Shown piece after piece: positions 24,061 through 34,455 of a DNA stretch of 64,000 nucleotides. The translations under genes were made by a program, and so were the position numbers. Below the pieces are notes generated by a model that saw only the letters and a list, made by a program, of their open reading frames with translations, made no database searches and was not told the origin of the DNA. Position 1 is the first letter of the stretch. Each line of letters starts with the position of its first letter. The stretch comes from Myxococcales bacterium. Its GTDB lineage: Bacteria > Myxococcota_A > Polyangia > Palsa-1104 > JAEUJZ01. The stretch covers positions 62,001 through 126,000 of the forward strand of contig JAEUJZ010000020.1 of assembly GCA_016794505.1 (NCBI GenBank). The letters are read 5' to 3'.

Positions 24061-27000
24061 GCTCTCGCCTTTCGTCGCTGCTGGTTCAGGATGGGGTGGT
24101 CTCGGCGGCCAAGATGGCCGATGCGCTGCAACGGCAGGTGATCCAAGGTGGCGCGCTCGACAGCAACCTGCTTGAGACCAAGGCGCTGGATGAAGACACG
24201 CTGGCCGCGTACGTCGGCAAAGCGGCGAGCTTACCCATGCAGCCGACGGGCCTGGCCGCCATGGGCAAGCCCCTGCCCGAGGTCTTGGACGTCTTTACGC
24301 ACGAAGTCGCGCAGCGCTTTCGCGCCGTACCGACGACGCTGCGCTCGGGCGGCGTGCTGCAGGTGCTGGTCACGGTGGACAGCAGCATCTCGGACATCGA
24401 CAGCTTGGCGCTGGTCATTCGCCAGCGCATCGAGCCGTGGGTGGTTCTGGAATACCGCCTGCACGAAGCCATCGAGAAGGTCTATGGCCAGGGCATGCCG
24501 ACGCGGTTTGCCCGTCTGCTGCAGCGCAGCCAAAAAGCCCATGAGGGCAGAGCGTATCCAGCGGCCCGCTTGATCGACCCGATTCCGCGCTTTGGCAGCC
24601 TCAGCGAAGTGCGCTTGGCTGGCCCGCCCATGAGCGAGGCAACCGCGGCGCTGCTGGTCAGTGAGGCCTTGGCCGTCGGGTTGTCGGCACCGAGCTTGCC
24701 CTCGGTTCCAGCGGCAGCGACGGAAAAGACCGAAGCACTGCCGGTTCCGGCGGCGGCCGTCTCACCGACGGAAAAGACGGACGTGCTGCCGGTTCCCGCC
24801 GCGACGGCCGTCTCGCCGACGGAAAAGACCGAAGCGCTGCCGATTCCTGAGACGGCGATAGCGGCGCCCGTCGAAAAGACCGAAGCGCTGCCGGTTCCGG
24901 CGCTGACGACGACCCAGACCGCGGAAAAAACCGAAGCGATGGCGGTGCCGGTCGCAGTCGAGGCGCCCCGGCTCACGGTACCCGCTGCAGCAAGCGGACC
25001 AGAAGCACTGCCGCCGCCACCTGCGGCAACCACTGTTGAGGCTCTGCCAGCGACGGCAGCGGCGGACATCAAGCCGACGGCCACCGCTGCCCACCAGGTG
25101 GCCGTGACGTCTGAGGCCGCAGCCAGCGGTGCGCCCGTCGCGCCCGTTGTTGACAAGCCTGTCGCTCCAGTGACCAAACCGACGGCGGCGGTGGCAAGCG
25201 CAAGCAGCGACGAGCCCCCGCGGTCCAGCCGCAGTGCCCCGAGCTATTCAGGCATCGATCAGCTCAGCATGGATGAGTGGGAATCGGTGTCCGCCGCTGA
25301 CTGGCTGTCGGTCGCCAACAAGATCGAGCCAGCCAGCGATGTCGCCAGCCCGGCGCCGATTCCCGAGCTTCCGGCGGCTCCAGCGCTTCCGGTCGAGGCC
25401 GCGCCACGTGCCGCAACCGCGGCCACACCCCCCGTCGCCAAGACGGCAGCCCCCGCAGCGGCCAAAGCGGCGCCAGCCAGCACCCAGTCGCCCAGCGAGT
25501 CCGGCCGACGTGGCAAGAAGCGAAACAAAGGGCAGCCACAGCCGACGGCTCAAGCGGCGCAACAAAAGCCCGCCGCACCGACGCAGACGGCCGCCCCTGC
25601 GGCGGCGCCGACCGCCGGCACCACGGCGAGCGCAGCCCCTGGCGCAACCAAGGATGCGGTCCGCCCAGCAGGCTCTCCAACGCAAAAATCGCTGCCTGCG
25701 GTCGGCGCCAAGCCTGCCGCAGCCGCTGCTGCGGCGCCGGCTGCCCCATCGTCGACTTCTGTGCCCGCGCGCCCAGCGACGGCCACAACCACACAGCCCG
25801 GCGCAGCCAGCAAGCCGGCTGTTGCACCGGTCAGCAAGCCCGCGATTGCGGCGGTCAGCAAGCCGGTGGCTCCGTCGTCTGTGTCTGGCAAGCTGACGGC
25901 TCCGTCGGTCCCCGAGAAGGCCGTGGCCAAGCCAGCCGCCGCGCCAGTCGCCAGCAAGCCGCAGGCCCCGGTGGTGGTCGAAAAACCGCAGCCGGCCGCC
26001 GAGGCGTCCACCAAGGCCAGGCCAACTGCCGAGCTGAACCTGGTGGCTAAGCCAGCAGCTGCCGAGAGCTCGGAGCCTCCTGTCGCTGCGACGGTGGCTG
26101 CGACGCCTGCCCCGGCTGTCGCTGCGCTCCCCGAGCCGATTCCCGAGCCGATCAACAGCGGTCGCCTCGGCGAGCCGATCAGCAGTGCCCGCCCCGACGA
26201 GCTGCTCAGCGAGCCGCCCCCGAGCAGCGAGTCTCCCGACGCGCTCGACGGCGAAGAGCCGCCGCGACCCGCCCCACGCATTGCCCTTGCGCTGGACGAA
26301 AGCAGCGGCGCCACGCTGTCCTTGGAAGCGGCGCGCGAGCTGGTCGCCGTCGCTGCCGATCGTGACGCCATCTTTGAAGCGCTGTGCCGCGGTGCCCGCA
26401 GCCGAGCCCGTTTCGCCTGTGTCCTTACCATCCACGGTGAAGTGGCATTCGGCCGCGTCGCCCTGGAAGACACCTGGCTGGATCGTCAGCTTGTCGGGCG
26501 CGTCTCGGTGCCGCTCGATCGCCCGTCGGTGTTCCGTCATGCCGCCAAGAGCCGGCAGCAGCACGTCGGTATGCTGGGCGATCCGGCGGTGACAAACGAT
26601 CCGCTGCGCGCCTTGGGACGCAGGCCGCCCATTTCCGGCGCAGTGCTGCCGATCCTCTTGCGTGGTCGTCCGGTCGCGCTGCTGTATCTCGACGACGACG
26701 GGCGCGAGCTTGGCGATGCGCTGGCAGCTGAGCTTCAGCCTCTTTTGTCCGAGGTGGGCCAGGCCTTCCATCGCCTGGTCCAGCAGTCAAAGACCGGCGG
26801 CCTGGGTGGCATTGCCGATCTCGACGATGGGGCCAGCCCGCAAGAGGTCAGCGACACCGGGACCAGCGCATGGCGACCGCGCAGCCAGGTCGCGCCAGCC
26901 CCTGCTGTCCCTGCGGCGACGCAGACAACAGCCGAGCCCACGACGACGACAGCCGCTCCCAGCACCGCCCCCAGCGCAGCGCCTGCCGCAGAGGTCAAGG

Positions 27001-28208
27001 CCGCGCCAACCGTCGAGCCAGCGGTGCCAGTGGCTGCCAGCGAACAGCCCACAGTGCCGCTGCGCGTCGATCGCGAAAAGAAAGCCGCAGCCCAGAACAA
27101 GGCGCAGCCCGCCGAAAAGGGCGATGCGGCAAACAAGCCGTCTGCGCCTCTGCCAGCGACGGCGCAAGCAGTCAGCGGCAAGCCAGAAAAGTCCGAAAAG
27201 ACCGAAGCCAGCCCCAAGACGACGGGCAAACACGGCAAGGGCTCTAGCAAGTCGCCGCCTAGCTCGTCGGTCTCGCCGACTGCGCGCAAGGACAGCGGCA
27301 AGGACGCCAGCAAAGACGCCAGCAAAGACGCGAAGGCGACACCGACCCGCGAGGACTGGGCCGCGCTGATCGAGCGGACCAGCGGCGGCGATGACGCGGC
27401 ACAGCAAGCCCTGCTGGCCGGCGACGAGGCGGCAGTGCAAGCGGTGGTCGCGGCTCTGCCCGGCCCGCTGCGCAGTCAAAGCAAGAGCGCCATCGGCGAT
27501 CAGCAGACGGCGCAGGCCAGCCTGCTGCACAGCCCGCTTCTGTCCCTGGTGCTGCGCATGGGCGGACGGGCGGTGGCGCCGCTTATTGCCCGCCTGAAGC
27601 AGAAGGACACGCCGACGCGGGCGCGGTTCTTTATCGTTCAACTTCTTAGCGAAATACCCGTATCAGCAGCCCTGGAGCCGCTGTTCGACAGCCTCTATGA
27701 CAGCGACGAAGAGGTGCGGGCGGCGGCGGCAGCGGCGCTGCGCAACTTCCCACCCAGCCAGGCGCTCTCGGCTCTGCGGGCTCGGCTGCGCGATGCGCTG
27801 GACAGCCACAGCGATCCCAAGCGCTTGGCGGCAACCGTCGACGCGCTGGGCGAGCTACGCGACACGGTGGCCGTACAGACCATCATCGAGCTTCTGGATG
27901 CCACCGATCCGATGGTCGCCGACGCGGCCGGGCGGGCGCTGCAGGCCATCACCAAGCAGGACTTTGGCCGCAGCCGGTATCGCTGGTCGGGCTGGTGGCG
28001 ACGCCATCAGTACGAGCCACGCCTGCAGTGGCTGCTGTCGGGCTTGTGCCATGACAGCGCCATGATTCGCTCGTCGGCGCAGGATGAACTTTTCGAGATG
28101 TCGGGCGACGTGGTGGGATACCGCTTTGACCAGCCCAGCCGCGAGCGCGAGTCGGCGGCCAAGCAGTGGGCTTCGTGGTGGCAGCGCCACGGCTACGAGA
28201 TCGTGTAG
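24057..28208 (+). CDS. Large MshEN-like / GAF / HEAT protein with low-complexity linkers
   Basis: A 1,383-residue protein. Residues about 1-145 resemble the MshEN/GspE N-terminal domain (LSSLLVQDGVVSAAKMADAL, then LAAYVGKAASLP), which in other proteins binds cyclic di-GMP; no attached ATPase follows. About 210-310 carries five EKTE(A)LPVP-type repeats. A very long Ala/Pro/Lys/Thr-rich linker extends to about 750. A GAF-like domain occupies about 760-907, ending in VALLYLDDDGRELGD. A second Lys/Ala/Ser-rich linker and HEAT-like repeats (about 1100-1330) follow. No transmembrane or signal segment is visible. It is probably a cytoplasmic signalling scaffold partnered with the coupled RDD protein. 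Confidence 0.75.
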   Translation: MSSRLSSLLVQDGVVSAAKMADALQRQVIQGGALDSNLLETKALDEDTLAAYVGKAASLPMQPTGLAAMGKPLPEVLDVFTHEVAQRFRAVPTTLRSGGVLQVLVTVDSSISDIDSLALVIRQRIEPWVVLEYRLHEAIEKVYGQGMPTRFARLLQRSQKAHEGRAYPAARLIDPIPRFGSLSEVRLAGPPMSEATAALLVSEALAVGLSAPSLPSVPAAATEKTEALPVPAAAVSPTEKTDVLPVPAATAVSPTEKTEALPIPETAIAAPVEKTEALPVPALTTTQTAEKTEAMAVPVAVEAPRLTVPAAASGPEALPPPPAATTVEALPATAAADIKPTATAAHQVAVTSEAAASGAPVAPVVDKPVAPVTKPTAAVASASSDEPPRSSRSAPSYSGIDQLSMDEWESVSAADWLSVANKIEPASDVASPAPIPELPAAPALPVEAAPRAATAATPPVAKTAAPAAAKAAPASTQSPSESGRRGKKRNKGQPQPTAQAAQQKPAAPTQTAAPAAAPTAGTTASAAPGATKDAVRPAGSPTQKSLPAVGAKPAAAAAAAPAAPSSTSVPARPATATTTQPGAASKPAVAPVSKPAIAAVSKPVAPSSVSGKLTAPSVPEKAVAKPAAAPVASKPQAPVVVEKPQPAAEASTKARPTAELNLVAKPAAAESSEPPVAATVAATPAPAVAALPEPIPEPINSGRLGEPISSARPDELLSEPPPSSESPDALDGEEPPRPAPRIALALDESSGATLSLEAARELVAVAADRDAIFEALCRGARSRARFACVLTIHGEVAFGRVALEDTWLDRQLVGRVSVPLDRPSVFRHAAKSRQQHVGMLGDPAVTNDPLRALGRRPPISGAVLPILLRGRPVALLYLDDDGRELGDALAAELQPLLSEVGQAFHRLVQQSKTGGLGGIADLDDGASPQEVSDTGTSAWRPRSQVAPAPAVPAATQTTAEPTTTTAAPSTAPSAAPAAEVKAAPTVEPAVPVAASEQPTVPLRVDREKKAAAQNKAQPAEKGDAANKPSAPLPATAQAVSGKPEKSEKTEASPKTTGKHGKGSSKSPPSSSVSPTARKDSGKDASKDASKDAKATPTREDWAALIERTSGGDDAAQQALLAGDEAAVQAVVAALPGPLRSQSKSAIGDQQTAQASLLHSPLLSLVLRMGGRAVAPLIARLKQKDTPTRARFFIVQLLSEIPVSAALEPLFDSLYDSDEEVRAAAAAALRNFPPSQALSALRARLRDALDSHSDPKRLAATVDALGELRDTVAVQTIIELLDATDPMVADAAGRALQAITKQDFGRSRYRWSGWWRRHQYEPRLQWLLSGLCHDSAMIRSSAQDELFEMSGDVVGYRFDQPSRERESAAKQWASWWQRHGYEIV
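24722..24955 (+). repeat. Five in-frame repeats encoding EKT(E/D)xLP(V/I)P
   Basis: Within the large protein gene, five units of about 48-55 bp each encode EKTEALPVP or close variants, with spacers that begin AAAVSPT or similar. The threonine-rich consensus could act as a phosphorylation or FHA-docking site for the Ser/Thr kinases of this region, which is inference. Confidence 0.8.
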
Positions 28209-28224
28209 CCGCGGCGCGGCGCGC

Positions 28225-29763
28225 TTACTGCGATGTGTTGGGCAGGAAGCTGACGCGGCCCGTGGCACGGCTGGCGACGGCGAAGTCGGGACGAGCATCC
28301 CCCGTCAGGTCCTGTGCCAGGATGGAAAACGGTCCGGCGGCCGCGGTGTAGCGCAGCGTCGAGCCAAACGTGCCGTCACCCTTGCCGATCAGCACGCTGA
28401 CCGTGCCGTCGTCAAAATTGGCCACCGCCAGGTCCAGCTTGCCGTCGCCGTTCCAGTCGGCGCTCGCCACCGAGTTGGGGCCACTACCAACAGCCGCCGA
28501 CTTGGCATCGACGAAGCTGCCATCCCCTTTGCCCAGAAGCACGCTGACGCTGCTGCTCGCCGAGTTGGCGCTGACCAGATCGAGCTTGCCATCGCCATCG
28601 AGATCGACGGCCGTCAAGCCCAGCGGTGCCGTCTCGACAGCGATGTTTTTCGCCATCTCGAACGTACCGTCGCCCTTGCCGACCAGCACGCTGACACTGC
28701 CGCTGCCATAGTTGGCCACGCTCAAGTCCAGCTTCTTATCGCCGTTCAGATCGGCAAGCACCAGAGCCATGGGTCGGTTAAAGCCCGTTACGGTCTTGCT
28801 GGCCGCGGTGTCGAACGTGCCATCGCCTTTGCTAGGCAGGATGACGACTTTGCCGTCGGCGGTTGTCACCAGCACATCGTCTTTCATGTCGCCGGTCACA
28901 TCGGCAATGGCCAGAGCCGTCGGTGTCGCACCCAGCGTCGCGTGCTTGGCCGCTTCAAACGTGCCGTCGCCCTTGCCCACCAGCACGCTGACATCGCCGG
29001 AATACGAGTTGGCCGTCACCACGTCGAGCTTCTTGTCGCCGTTCAGATCGACGACGCGCACGGCGATGGGATCGGTTCCGACTGCGGTGCTCTTGGGCAT
29101 GTCGAACATGCCGCTGCCCTTGCCCAAGGCGACGCCGACGGCGCTTTCACCCAGGTTGGCGGTGATCAAGTCGTCGTTCTTGTCGCCGTTTAGATCGCCA
29201 ATGGCCAGCGAGACAGGACCCGTGCCCATGTCGACGCTGCTCGCCGCCCCGAAGTCAACGCGCGAGGCGAAGTACGAAAACAGGTCCGAGCGCGTCACCG
29301 ACTTGCCGCTGGGATGCACGACTTCGACGGCAACCTTGCCCCAGGTCCCAAGCTTGGCGGGCAGGGTCAGCGTGATCTCGCTCTCGCTGACGACGGTGAC
29401 ATCGCTGGCTTCCGTGCCGGCGAAGCGCACGCGCGCCCCCTTGGCAAAGTTCTGCCCCCCCAGCTTGATCGCGACACCGCCGCTCGTCGGTCCCAGTGCC
29501 GGCGCGATGGTCGACAACACAGGCGGCATCTCGGTGGGCGTGACCGACGCCATGTCGGGCTGCGGCATCGGCGAGGCCATATCGGGATCGTTGTTCATCT
29601 GGATCGGGGGCTTGGGCCCGCTGGGCTCTTCTTTGTTGCAGCCGTCAGCCATCAAAACCAGCCCGCCACCTGCCACCAAAGCCAGAGCCGAGACCGACAA
29701 AGGGCCAGCCTTCGCGGCCAGCCAGGGACGTAACGTAAGTCGAAGAGAACGCTGCAAAGTCAT
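28225..29763 (-). CDS. FG-GAP/VCBS-repeat lipoprotein
   Basis: A 512-residue protein from ATG 29763, preceded by GGAGG eight bases upstream, which excludes the longer frame to 29829. The signal peptide ends in the lipobox MADGC. After a Pro/Met-rich linker an IPT/TIG domain follows (IAPALGPTSGGVAIKLGGQNF). The rest is about seven FG-GAP/VCBS repeats of roughly 46 residues, each with a DLNGDKKLDL-type calcium loop and SVLVGKGDGTF, forming a likely beta-propeller. This architecture suggests a surface adhesin or binding protein. The gene ends tail-to-tail with the MshEN/GAF/HEAT gene, 16 bases away. Confidence 0.85.
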   Translation of the reverse strand: MTLQRSLRLTLRPWLAAKAGPLSVSALALVAGGGLVLMADGCNKEEPSGPKPPIQMNNDPDMASPMPQPDMASVTPTEMPPVLSTIAPALGPTSGGVAIKLGGQNFAKGARVRFAGTEASDVTVVSESEITLTLPAKLGTWGKVAVEVVHPSGKSVTRSDLFSYFASRVDFGAASSVDMGTGPVSLAIGDLNGDKNDDLITANLGESAVGVALGKGSGMFDMPKSTAVGTDPIAVRVVDLNGDKKLDVVTANSYSGDVSVLVGKGDGTFEAAKHATLGATPTALAIADVTGDMKDDVLVTTADGKVVILPSKGDGTFDTAASKTVTGFNRPMALVLADLNGDKKLDLSVANYGSGSVSVLVGKGDGTFEMAKNIAVETAPLGLTAVDLDGDGKLDLVSANSASSSVSVLLGKGDGSFVDAKSAAVGSGPNSVASADWNGDGKLDLAVANFDDGTVSVLIGKGDGTFGSTLRYTAAAGPFSILAQDLTGDARPDFAVASRATGRVSFLPNTSQ

Positions 29764-30027
29764 GAGCTTAGCCTCCGTCCCGGCAGGCTTAGCGCAGCGA
29801 GGCCCGACTGTCACGCACTTTCCAGACAAGACCCAAATGCCGGCTGCTTCGTTTGTCCTTGGCTGTGTTCACGTTCCAACCGAGTGCAGCGCCTATGCCG
29901 CGGAATCCTGGGCCGATTGCCGGATGGCTCGCGGGTGGAAGCTCCGATCTCTTTCGATCTGCGCTCGCGGACTTGCGATACGATCAGACCCTTCTCCCTC
30001 TGTGGGGAACACGCTGGTAGGACGGGC

Positions 30028-33000
30028 ATGACAAAAGAACTGGGCTCAAGAGTGGGCAGGTGGCAGCGAGCGGCGCTGCTTTCCGCAGTCGGCTGCATGC
30101 TGCTTGCGGGTGCGGGCTGTGGCCCTCGCTTTGAAGGTCACCAGACGGTGGCCACAGTCGAGGTCATTCGGACGCCGGTCGAGCTGAAGGCGACGGTCCT
30201 AAACCACGCCATCGCCGGAGACGAGCGGTTGGGCAGCGGGCAGCGCCTGCACGTGGCCGAAAAAGCGCAGGCACTGCTGCGACACGATCAAGGCGCTCGG
30301 CTGCTGTTCGACAGCGGCAGCGCGGCCGAGGTCACCGAGCTAGGCGTTCAGCTCAGCGCGGGTCGCGTCTGGGTCGATGCGCGCGAAGGGGGCCGCATCG
30401 AGGTCACGACGCCCGAGCTACGCGCGGTGGCCGGTGGTGCCGGATACGAGGTCAGCGTGCAAGGCAGCACCAGCCTGATCACCGTCATCCGCGGCGAGGT
30501 CGCCTTCATCAGCGGCACGCAGCGCGGCGTCGCCAAAGCCGGCGAGCTGGTGAGCGCCAGCGGCGGCAACTTGGTCGTCAAGCCGGTGGTCCTGTGGGAC
30601 GACTGGACGGGCGGCTTGGGCTGGCCCGATCCGCGCAAGAGCCGCGGCGCCGCTGGCATTGGTGAAGTCGGCGCCAGGCGCCCCGGCAACCTCGGCGAGG
30701 CGCGCTTTCCTTTGTCGATTCAACGCCTGCAAGTGCGCACGCGCATCGACGACGATCTGGCCGTCACAACCGTCGAAGAGACGTTCTTTAACCCCGCTGA
30801 ATCGACGCTGGAAGGCATCTTCCGCGTGCGCTTGCCCGACGGCGCGATCCTGTCGCGCTTCGCCATCGATCGCCACGGCCGCTTCGTCGACGGCTACGTC
30901 AAAGAGCGCGAGACCGCCCAGCGCGACTACCAAGCCCAGGTCTACGAAGGCTCGACGAAAGATCCGGCCCTGCTCGAATGGGAAGCCCCTGGCAGCTACA
31001 AAGCACGGCTGTATCCGCTGCCGCCGGGCTCGACGCGGCGCGTGCTGTACAGCTACAGCGAGTGGCTGACTCCGCACGGCGAAGGCTTTGCCCAGCGCGC
31101 CTATCGCTTCCCGATGGCGGGCCCGTCCGGCGGTGGTGCCCCGCTGATTCAAGAGCTGGACATCGAGGTCGATGCCGCGACGGCAGGCGCCAAGGAAGTG
31201 CGGGCGGGCCTAGGGGCACTGATCAGCAAAGATGGCCGCCGCGTCATCCTGCAGCGAACCGATTACGTGCCCAGCGCCGATCTGCTGGTCGAGATGATCG
31301 GCCCGCCGCGTCCAAGCGACGTCGCGCGCATCTATCGCGCCCGGCATGCGGTGCCTTCGCGACCTGGGGCGCGCTCGGTCCGCGACGAGAGCGACTATGT
31401 GTTGATTCGCGCCATGCCGGTCGCGGCTCCCAAGCCCAGCGTGCCGACGCCGCTTGACCTGGTGCTGCTGGTCGACGTGTCGGCTGCCACCGATGCCACG
31501 CACTTGGCGATGGCCCGCACGCTGATCGAAGCCGTGCTGCGTCACTTGGGCCCCGACGATCGCGTGGCGCTTCTGGGCGCGGATCTGAATGCGCATTCAC
31601 TTTTTTCTGCGACCAGCGGCAAAGGGCCGGCAAAGGCTGCAGCGCTGGCGCCGGCCTCGCCAGAAGCCGTGAGTGCCCTGCTTTCGCAGCTGGGTCAAAC
31701 ACGCACCGGAGGCGCCACCGACTTGGGCGCAGCGCTCAGCCAAGCAGCGGCTCTTTTGCAGCCGGATCGGGCGGGCGCGGTGCTGTATGTCGGCGATGCC
31801 CAGCCAACGGTTGGCGAGCTGGACTTACCGTCGCTGCGCGAGCGGCTAGAGCGCCTGCCGGCTCCGCTTCGTTTGTACGGTGTTGGCATCGGCGCGGAAG
31901 CCAACCTGGATCTGCTTTCGGGCCTGTGCCAGATGAACGCCGGCCTGGCGTTCCGCGTGTCCGATCGCGCGACGGCCGCTGAGACCGCGGTCAGCATCAC
32001 CACCCACCTGTCGCGCCCTGCGGTCAGCCGCATCAAAGTCGATGTGGGCTCGGGCCTGGATCGCGTCTATCCACGGCAGAGCGTGTCGCTGCGGGCCGGC
32101 GAGCCGCTGTACATCCTGGCCCGCCTGCGCCAGAGCGTGCCGCAGACGGTACAGGTCGAAGGCCTAAGCGATGGACAGCCGTTTAAGACGGTGTTCAAGC
32201 TGCAGAGCCACAGCCTAGACGACACCGCGGATCTGCGGCTGCGCTGGTCACAGGCCCGCTTGCTGCAGCTTCTCGACGGTGGAGCCAGCACAGAAGAGGT
32301 CGCTGAGCTCGGCGTGCGGCAGAACCTCATCACGCCATTTACGTCTTTTTACGTGCCAAGCGAAGACGAGGTCGCGCTGCTACAGAGGCAGATTCCCGAC
32401 GTGCGCGCGGCGGGCTGCAGCTATGAGCGCTCGGCCTCGGCTCCGTCCATGGCTCAGGCCCCGCCGCCCGTCGCGGTTGCGACATCGAGCAGCGAGCAGG
32501 CCCCCCGCTTTGGCGGTGCCGCCGAAGGCAAAATGGGCCGCCGCGAGACGTCGAAGAACAAGAGATTGGCGCTGCGTGGCCCCGCGAAGGACGAGGCCGC
32601 CAAGCCCGAGATGGCGGCCGAAGAAGAAAAGTCTGCTCCTGCCGAGCCAGCCGCAGCGCCGCCTGCGGCCCCGATGGATGCCCCAGCTTCGAGCGCTGCC
32701 ATGGCTCGCCCCATGCGCGCAATGAAGAAGGCCGATCGCGCTGCCGCTGCCCCAGGGGCAGAGGGCGGCCTGATGGGCGATCAAGTCGGCGAGGCCTTCG
32801 GCAGCGGTGGCCTTGGCATGGTTGGCTCGGGCCGCGGCGGTGGCGGCACCGGAGAGGGCACGATTGGCCTGGGCAGCTTGGGCACGATCGGCCGCGGCGG
32901 TGGCGACTTCAAAAAGATGGCCAAGGGCGGCAAACAGCGCCGCAGCCGCGCAGGCTCCGACGACGATGCCGAAGAGGGCAGCGAGCGCAATTCGCGCGAC

Positions 33001-34455
33001 AAAGCGAAAGAAAAGACCCGCTCCTTCGACGAAAGCCCCCCCGATCCAAGTACCGGAGCGTTCGTGACGATGAACACCAGCGATGTCACCGTCGTCGTCG
33101 GCATCCTGCGCCATCGGCCACGCGGCTGCAGCGCGGCATCGACGCAGCCCTTGGAAGAGCGCCGCGAGCTATGGCGCGAGCGTCTGAGCATGCAGAGCGG
33201 CGTGCGCCGCGCGCTGGAGATCTTCCAGGACGCGCAGCGTAGCTGCGAGCTCAAGCGCTGGACCGATCGCCGCGAGCTATTGAAGTTGATGCTGCGCAGC
33301 GTCGGTGGCCCAAGCGGCATGGTCGCGCTGTACAAGCACTTTGACGACGAACCAGAAGAGCAGGAATACCTGCGCCAAGCCATCTTGGGCGAGGTCCGTT
33401 CGCCGCGCGATCTGCGCGTCATCTTTGACGGCCTGGGCCTGGGCGACGAAGAGCGTGCGCTGCTGGCGCAAGAAGTCGTGCGCGTCGCCAAGACTCCAAG
33501 CGATCGCCTGCGTCGTCTGGAAGACCTGCTGCGCAAGTGGCCCGGCGATCTGCGCCTGCGTCTTTTGCGCATGGAGACCGAGGAAGAGCTTGGCGAAAAA
33601 GAGTCGGCGCGACGAACCGCCGAGGAAGTACGCCGCGATCCCTATGCCGATGCCCAGGCGCGTACCGCCGTCGGTGAGCTGTACATTCGTCTGGGGGATG
33701 AAGATGCTGCCCGACGAGCGTTTTCCGAGATTGTCGAGTTTTCGCCGCGCGACTCGCTGGCGCGCCGACGACTGGGCGACCTGTACCGCGCACACGGCTG
33801 GTTCGATGAGGCATATCGCCAGTACCAGACGCTGTCGACGCTTGACCCGAACGATCAGTCGGTGCTGCTGCTTCTGGCCATGGCCGCGGCCGGCGCGGGC
33901 CACATCGAAGAGGCGCTGGGACTTGAGCAGCGCGTGATCTCGACGTCAGAGCCAGGCAGCGAGACCGGCGTATCGCGCACGGCCTTGTGGCAGACGTCGC
34001 TGCGCTTGGCTCAGCTTCGCGAAGAAACGCGCCAGAAGAGCGACGCTGAAGGCCTGGCCCGCCTGTTTTTGCGCACGCAGAAAGCCGGTGCCATGAGCCT
34101 GGCGCGACCGCTGCGCGTGCTTCTAACCTGGGCCCATCCCGAAGCCGATCTGGATCTGCGCATTGCCGCCGAGGACGAGAGCTTCGGCCCGGCCAACGAT
34201 CTGGCCCCGCAGCTTGGCTTCCTGGGCTGGCACAGCCACAAGACCGCGTCGCTTAGCGGCGCGTATCAGATCGAGGTCGTGCGACGGGATCGCCCAGGCG
34301 CGCTGAAGTACGGCGGTGAGCTTTCCGTGCTGATCAACGAAGGCGAAAAGAACGAAAAGCTGTGGCGCTTGCCGCTTTCGTTTGAAGGGGCAGCGACGAC
34401 GGCGCGCTTCGTACTGCGAGGCGGCAAGGTAGAGAAGGTGGAGGCGCAGGAATGA
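30028..34455 (+). CDS. FecR-like/VIT/VWA/TPR lipoprotein (first of pair)
   Basis: A 1,475-residue protein from ATG 30028 behind TAGGA; the frame extends upstream but the signal sequence fits this start, with lipobox LAGAGC. A FecR-like beta domain (about 40-190) ends in VLWDDWTGGL. A VIT domain (about 225-360) has TRIDDDLAVTTVEETFFNP. A von Willebrand A-like domain (about 475-650) has DVSAATD in place of the DxSxS MIDAS, with GGATDL kept. A Gly-rich stretch (about 910-970, GTIGLGSLGTIG) precedes TPR-like repeats (about 1180-1360) and a DUF2135-like C-terminal domain. It is coupled to a paralog. Confidence 0.85.
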   Translation: MTKELGSRVGRWQRAALLSAVGCMLLAGAGCGPRFEGHQTVATVEVIRTPVELKATVLNHAIAGDERLGSGQRLHVAEKAQALLRHDQGARLLFDSGSAAEVTELGVQLSAGRVWVDAREGGRIEVTTPELRAVAGGAGYEVSVQGSTSLITVIRGEVAFISGTQRGVAKAGELVSASGGNLVVKPVVLWDDWTGGLGWPDPRKSRGAAGIGEVGARRPGNLGEARFPLSIQRLQVRTRIDDDLAVTTVEETFFNPAESTLEGIFRVRLPDGAILSRFAIDRHGRFVDGYVKERETAQRDYQAQVYEGSTKDPALLEWEAPGSYKARLYPLPPGSTRRVLYSYSEWLTPHGEGFAQRAYRFPMAGPSGGGAPLIQELDIEVDAATAGAKEVRAGLGALISKDGRRVILQRTDYVPSADLLVEMIGPPRPSDVARIYRARHAVPSRPGARSVRDESDYVLIRAMPVAAPKPSVPTPLDLVLLVDVSAATDATHLAMARTLIEAVLRHLGPDDRVALLGADLNAHSLFSATSGKGPAKAAALAPASPEAVSALLSQLGQTRTGGATDLGAALSQAAALLQPDRAGAVLYVGDAQPTVGELDLPSLRERLERLPAPLRLYGVGIGAEANLDLLSGLCQMNAGLAFRVSDRATAAETAVSITTHLSRPAVSRIKVDVGSGLDRVYPRQSVSLRAGEPLYILARLRQSVPQTVQVEGLSDGQPFKTVFKLQSHSLDDTADLRLRWSQARLLQLLDGGASTEEVAELGVRQNLITPFTSFYVPSEDEVALLQRQIPDVRAAGCSYERSASAPSMAQAPPPVAVATSSSEQAPRFGGAAEGKMGRRETSKNKRLALRGPAKDEAAKPEMAAEEEKSAPAEPAAAPPAAPMDAPASSAAMARPMRAMKKADRAAAAPGAEGGLMGDQVGEAFGSGGLGMVGSGRGGGGTGEGTIGLGSLGTIGRGGGDFKKMAKGGKQRRSRAGSDDDAEEGSERNSRDKAKEKTRSFDESPPDPSTGAFVTMNTSDVTVVVGILRHRPRGCSAASTQPLEERRELWRERLSMQSGVRRALEIFQDAQRSCELKRWTDRRELLKLMLRSVGGPSGMVALYKHFDDEPEEQEYLRQAILGEVRSPRDLRVIFDGLGLGDEERALLAQEVVRVAKTPSDRLRRLEDLLRKWPGDLRLRLLRMETEEELGEKESARRTAEEVRRDPYADAQARTAVGELYIRLGDEDAARRAFSEIVEFSPRDSLARRRLGDLYRAHGWFDEAYRQYQTLSTLDPNDQSVLLLLAMAAAGAGHIEEALGLEQRVISTSEPGSETGVSRTALWQTSLRLAQLREETRQKSDAEGLARLFLRTQKAGAMSLARPLRVLLTWAHPEADLDLRIAAEDESFGPANDLAPQLGFLGWHSHKTASLSGAYQIEVVRRDRPGALKYGGELSVLINEGEKNEKLWRLPLSFEGAATTARFVLRGGKVEKVEAQE

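Noticed and set aside
25248..26771. Long minus-strand frame opposite the MshEN/GAF/HEAT gene
   Set aside because: It is a shadow of the GC-rich low-complexity coding strand, is full of Arg/Gly and matches no family.
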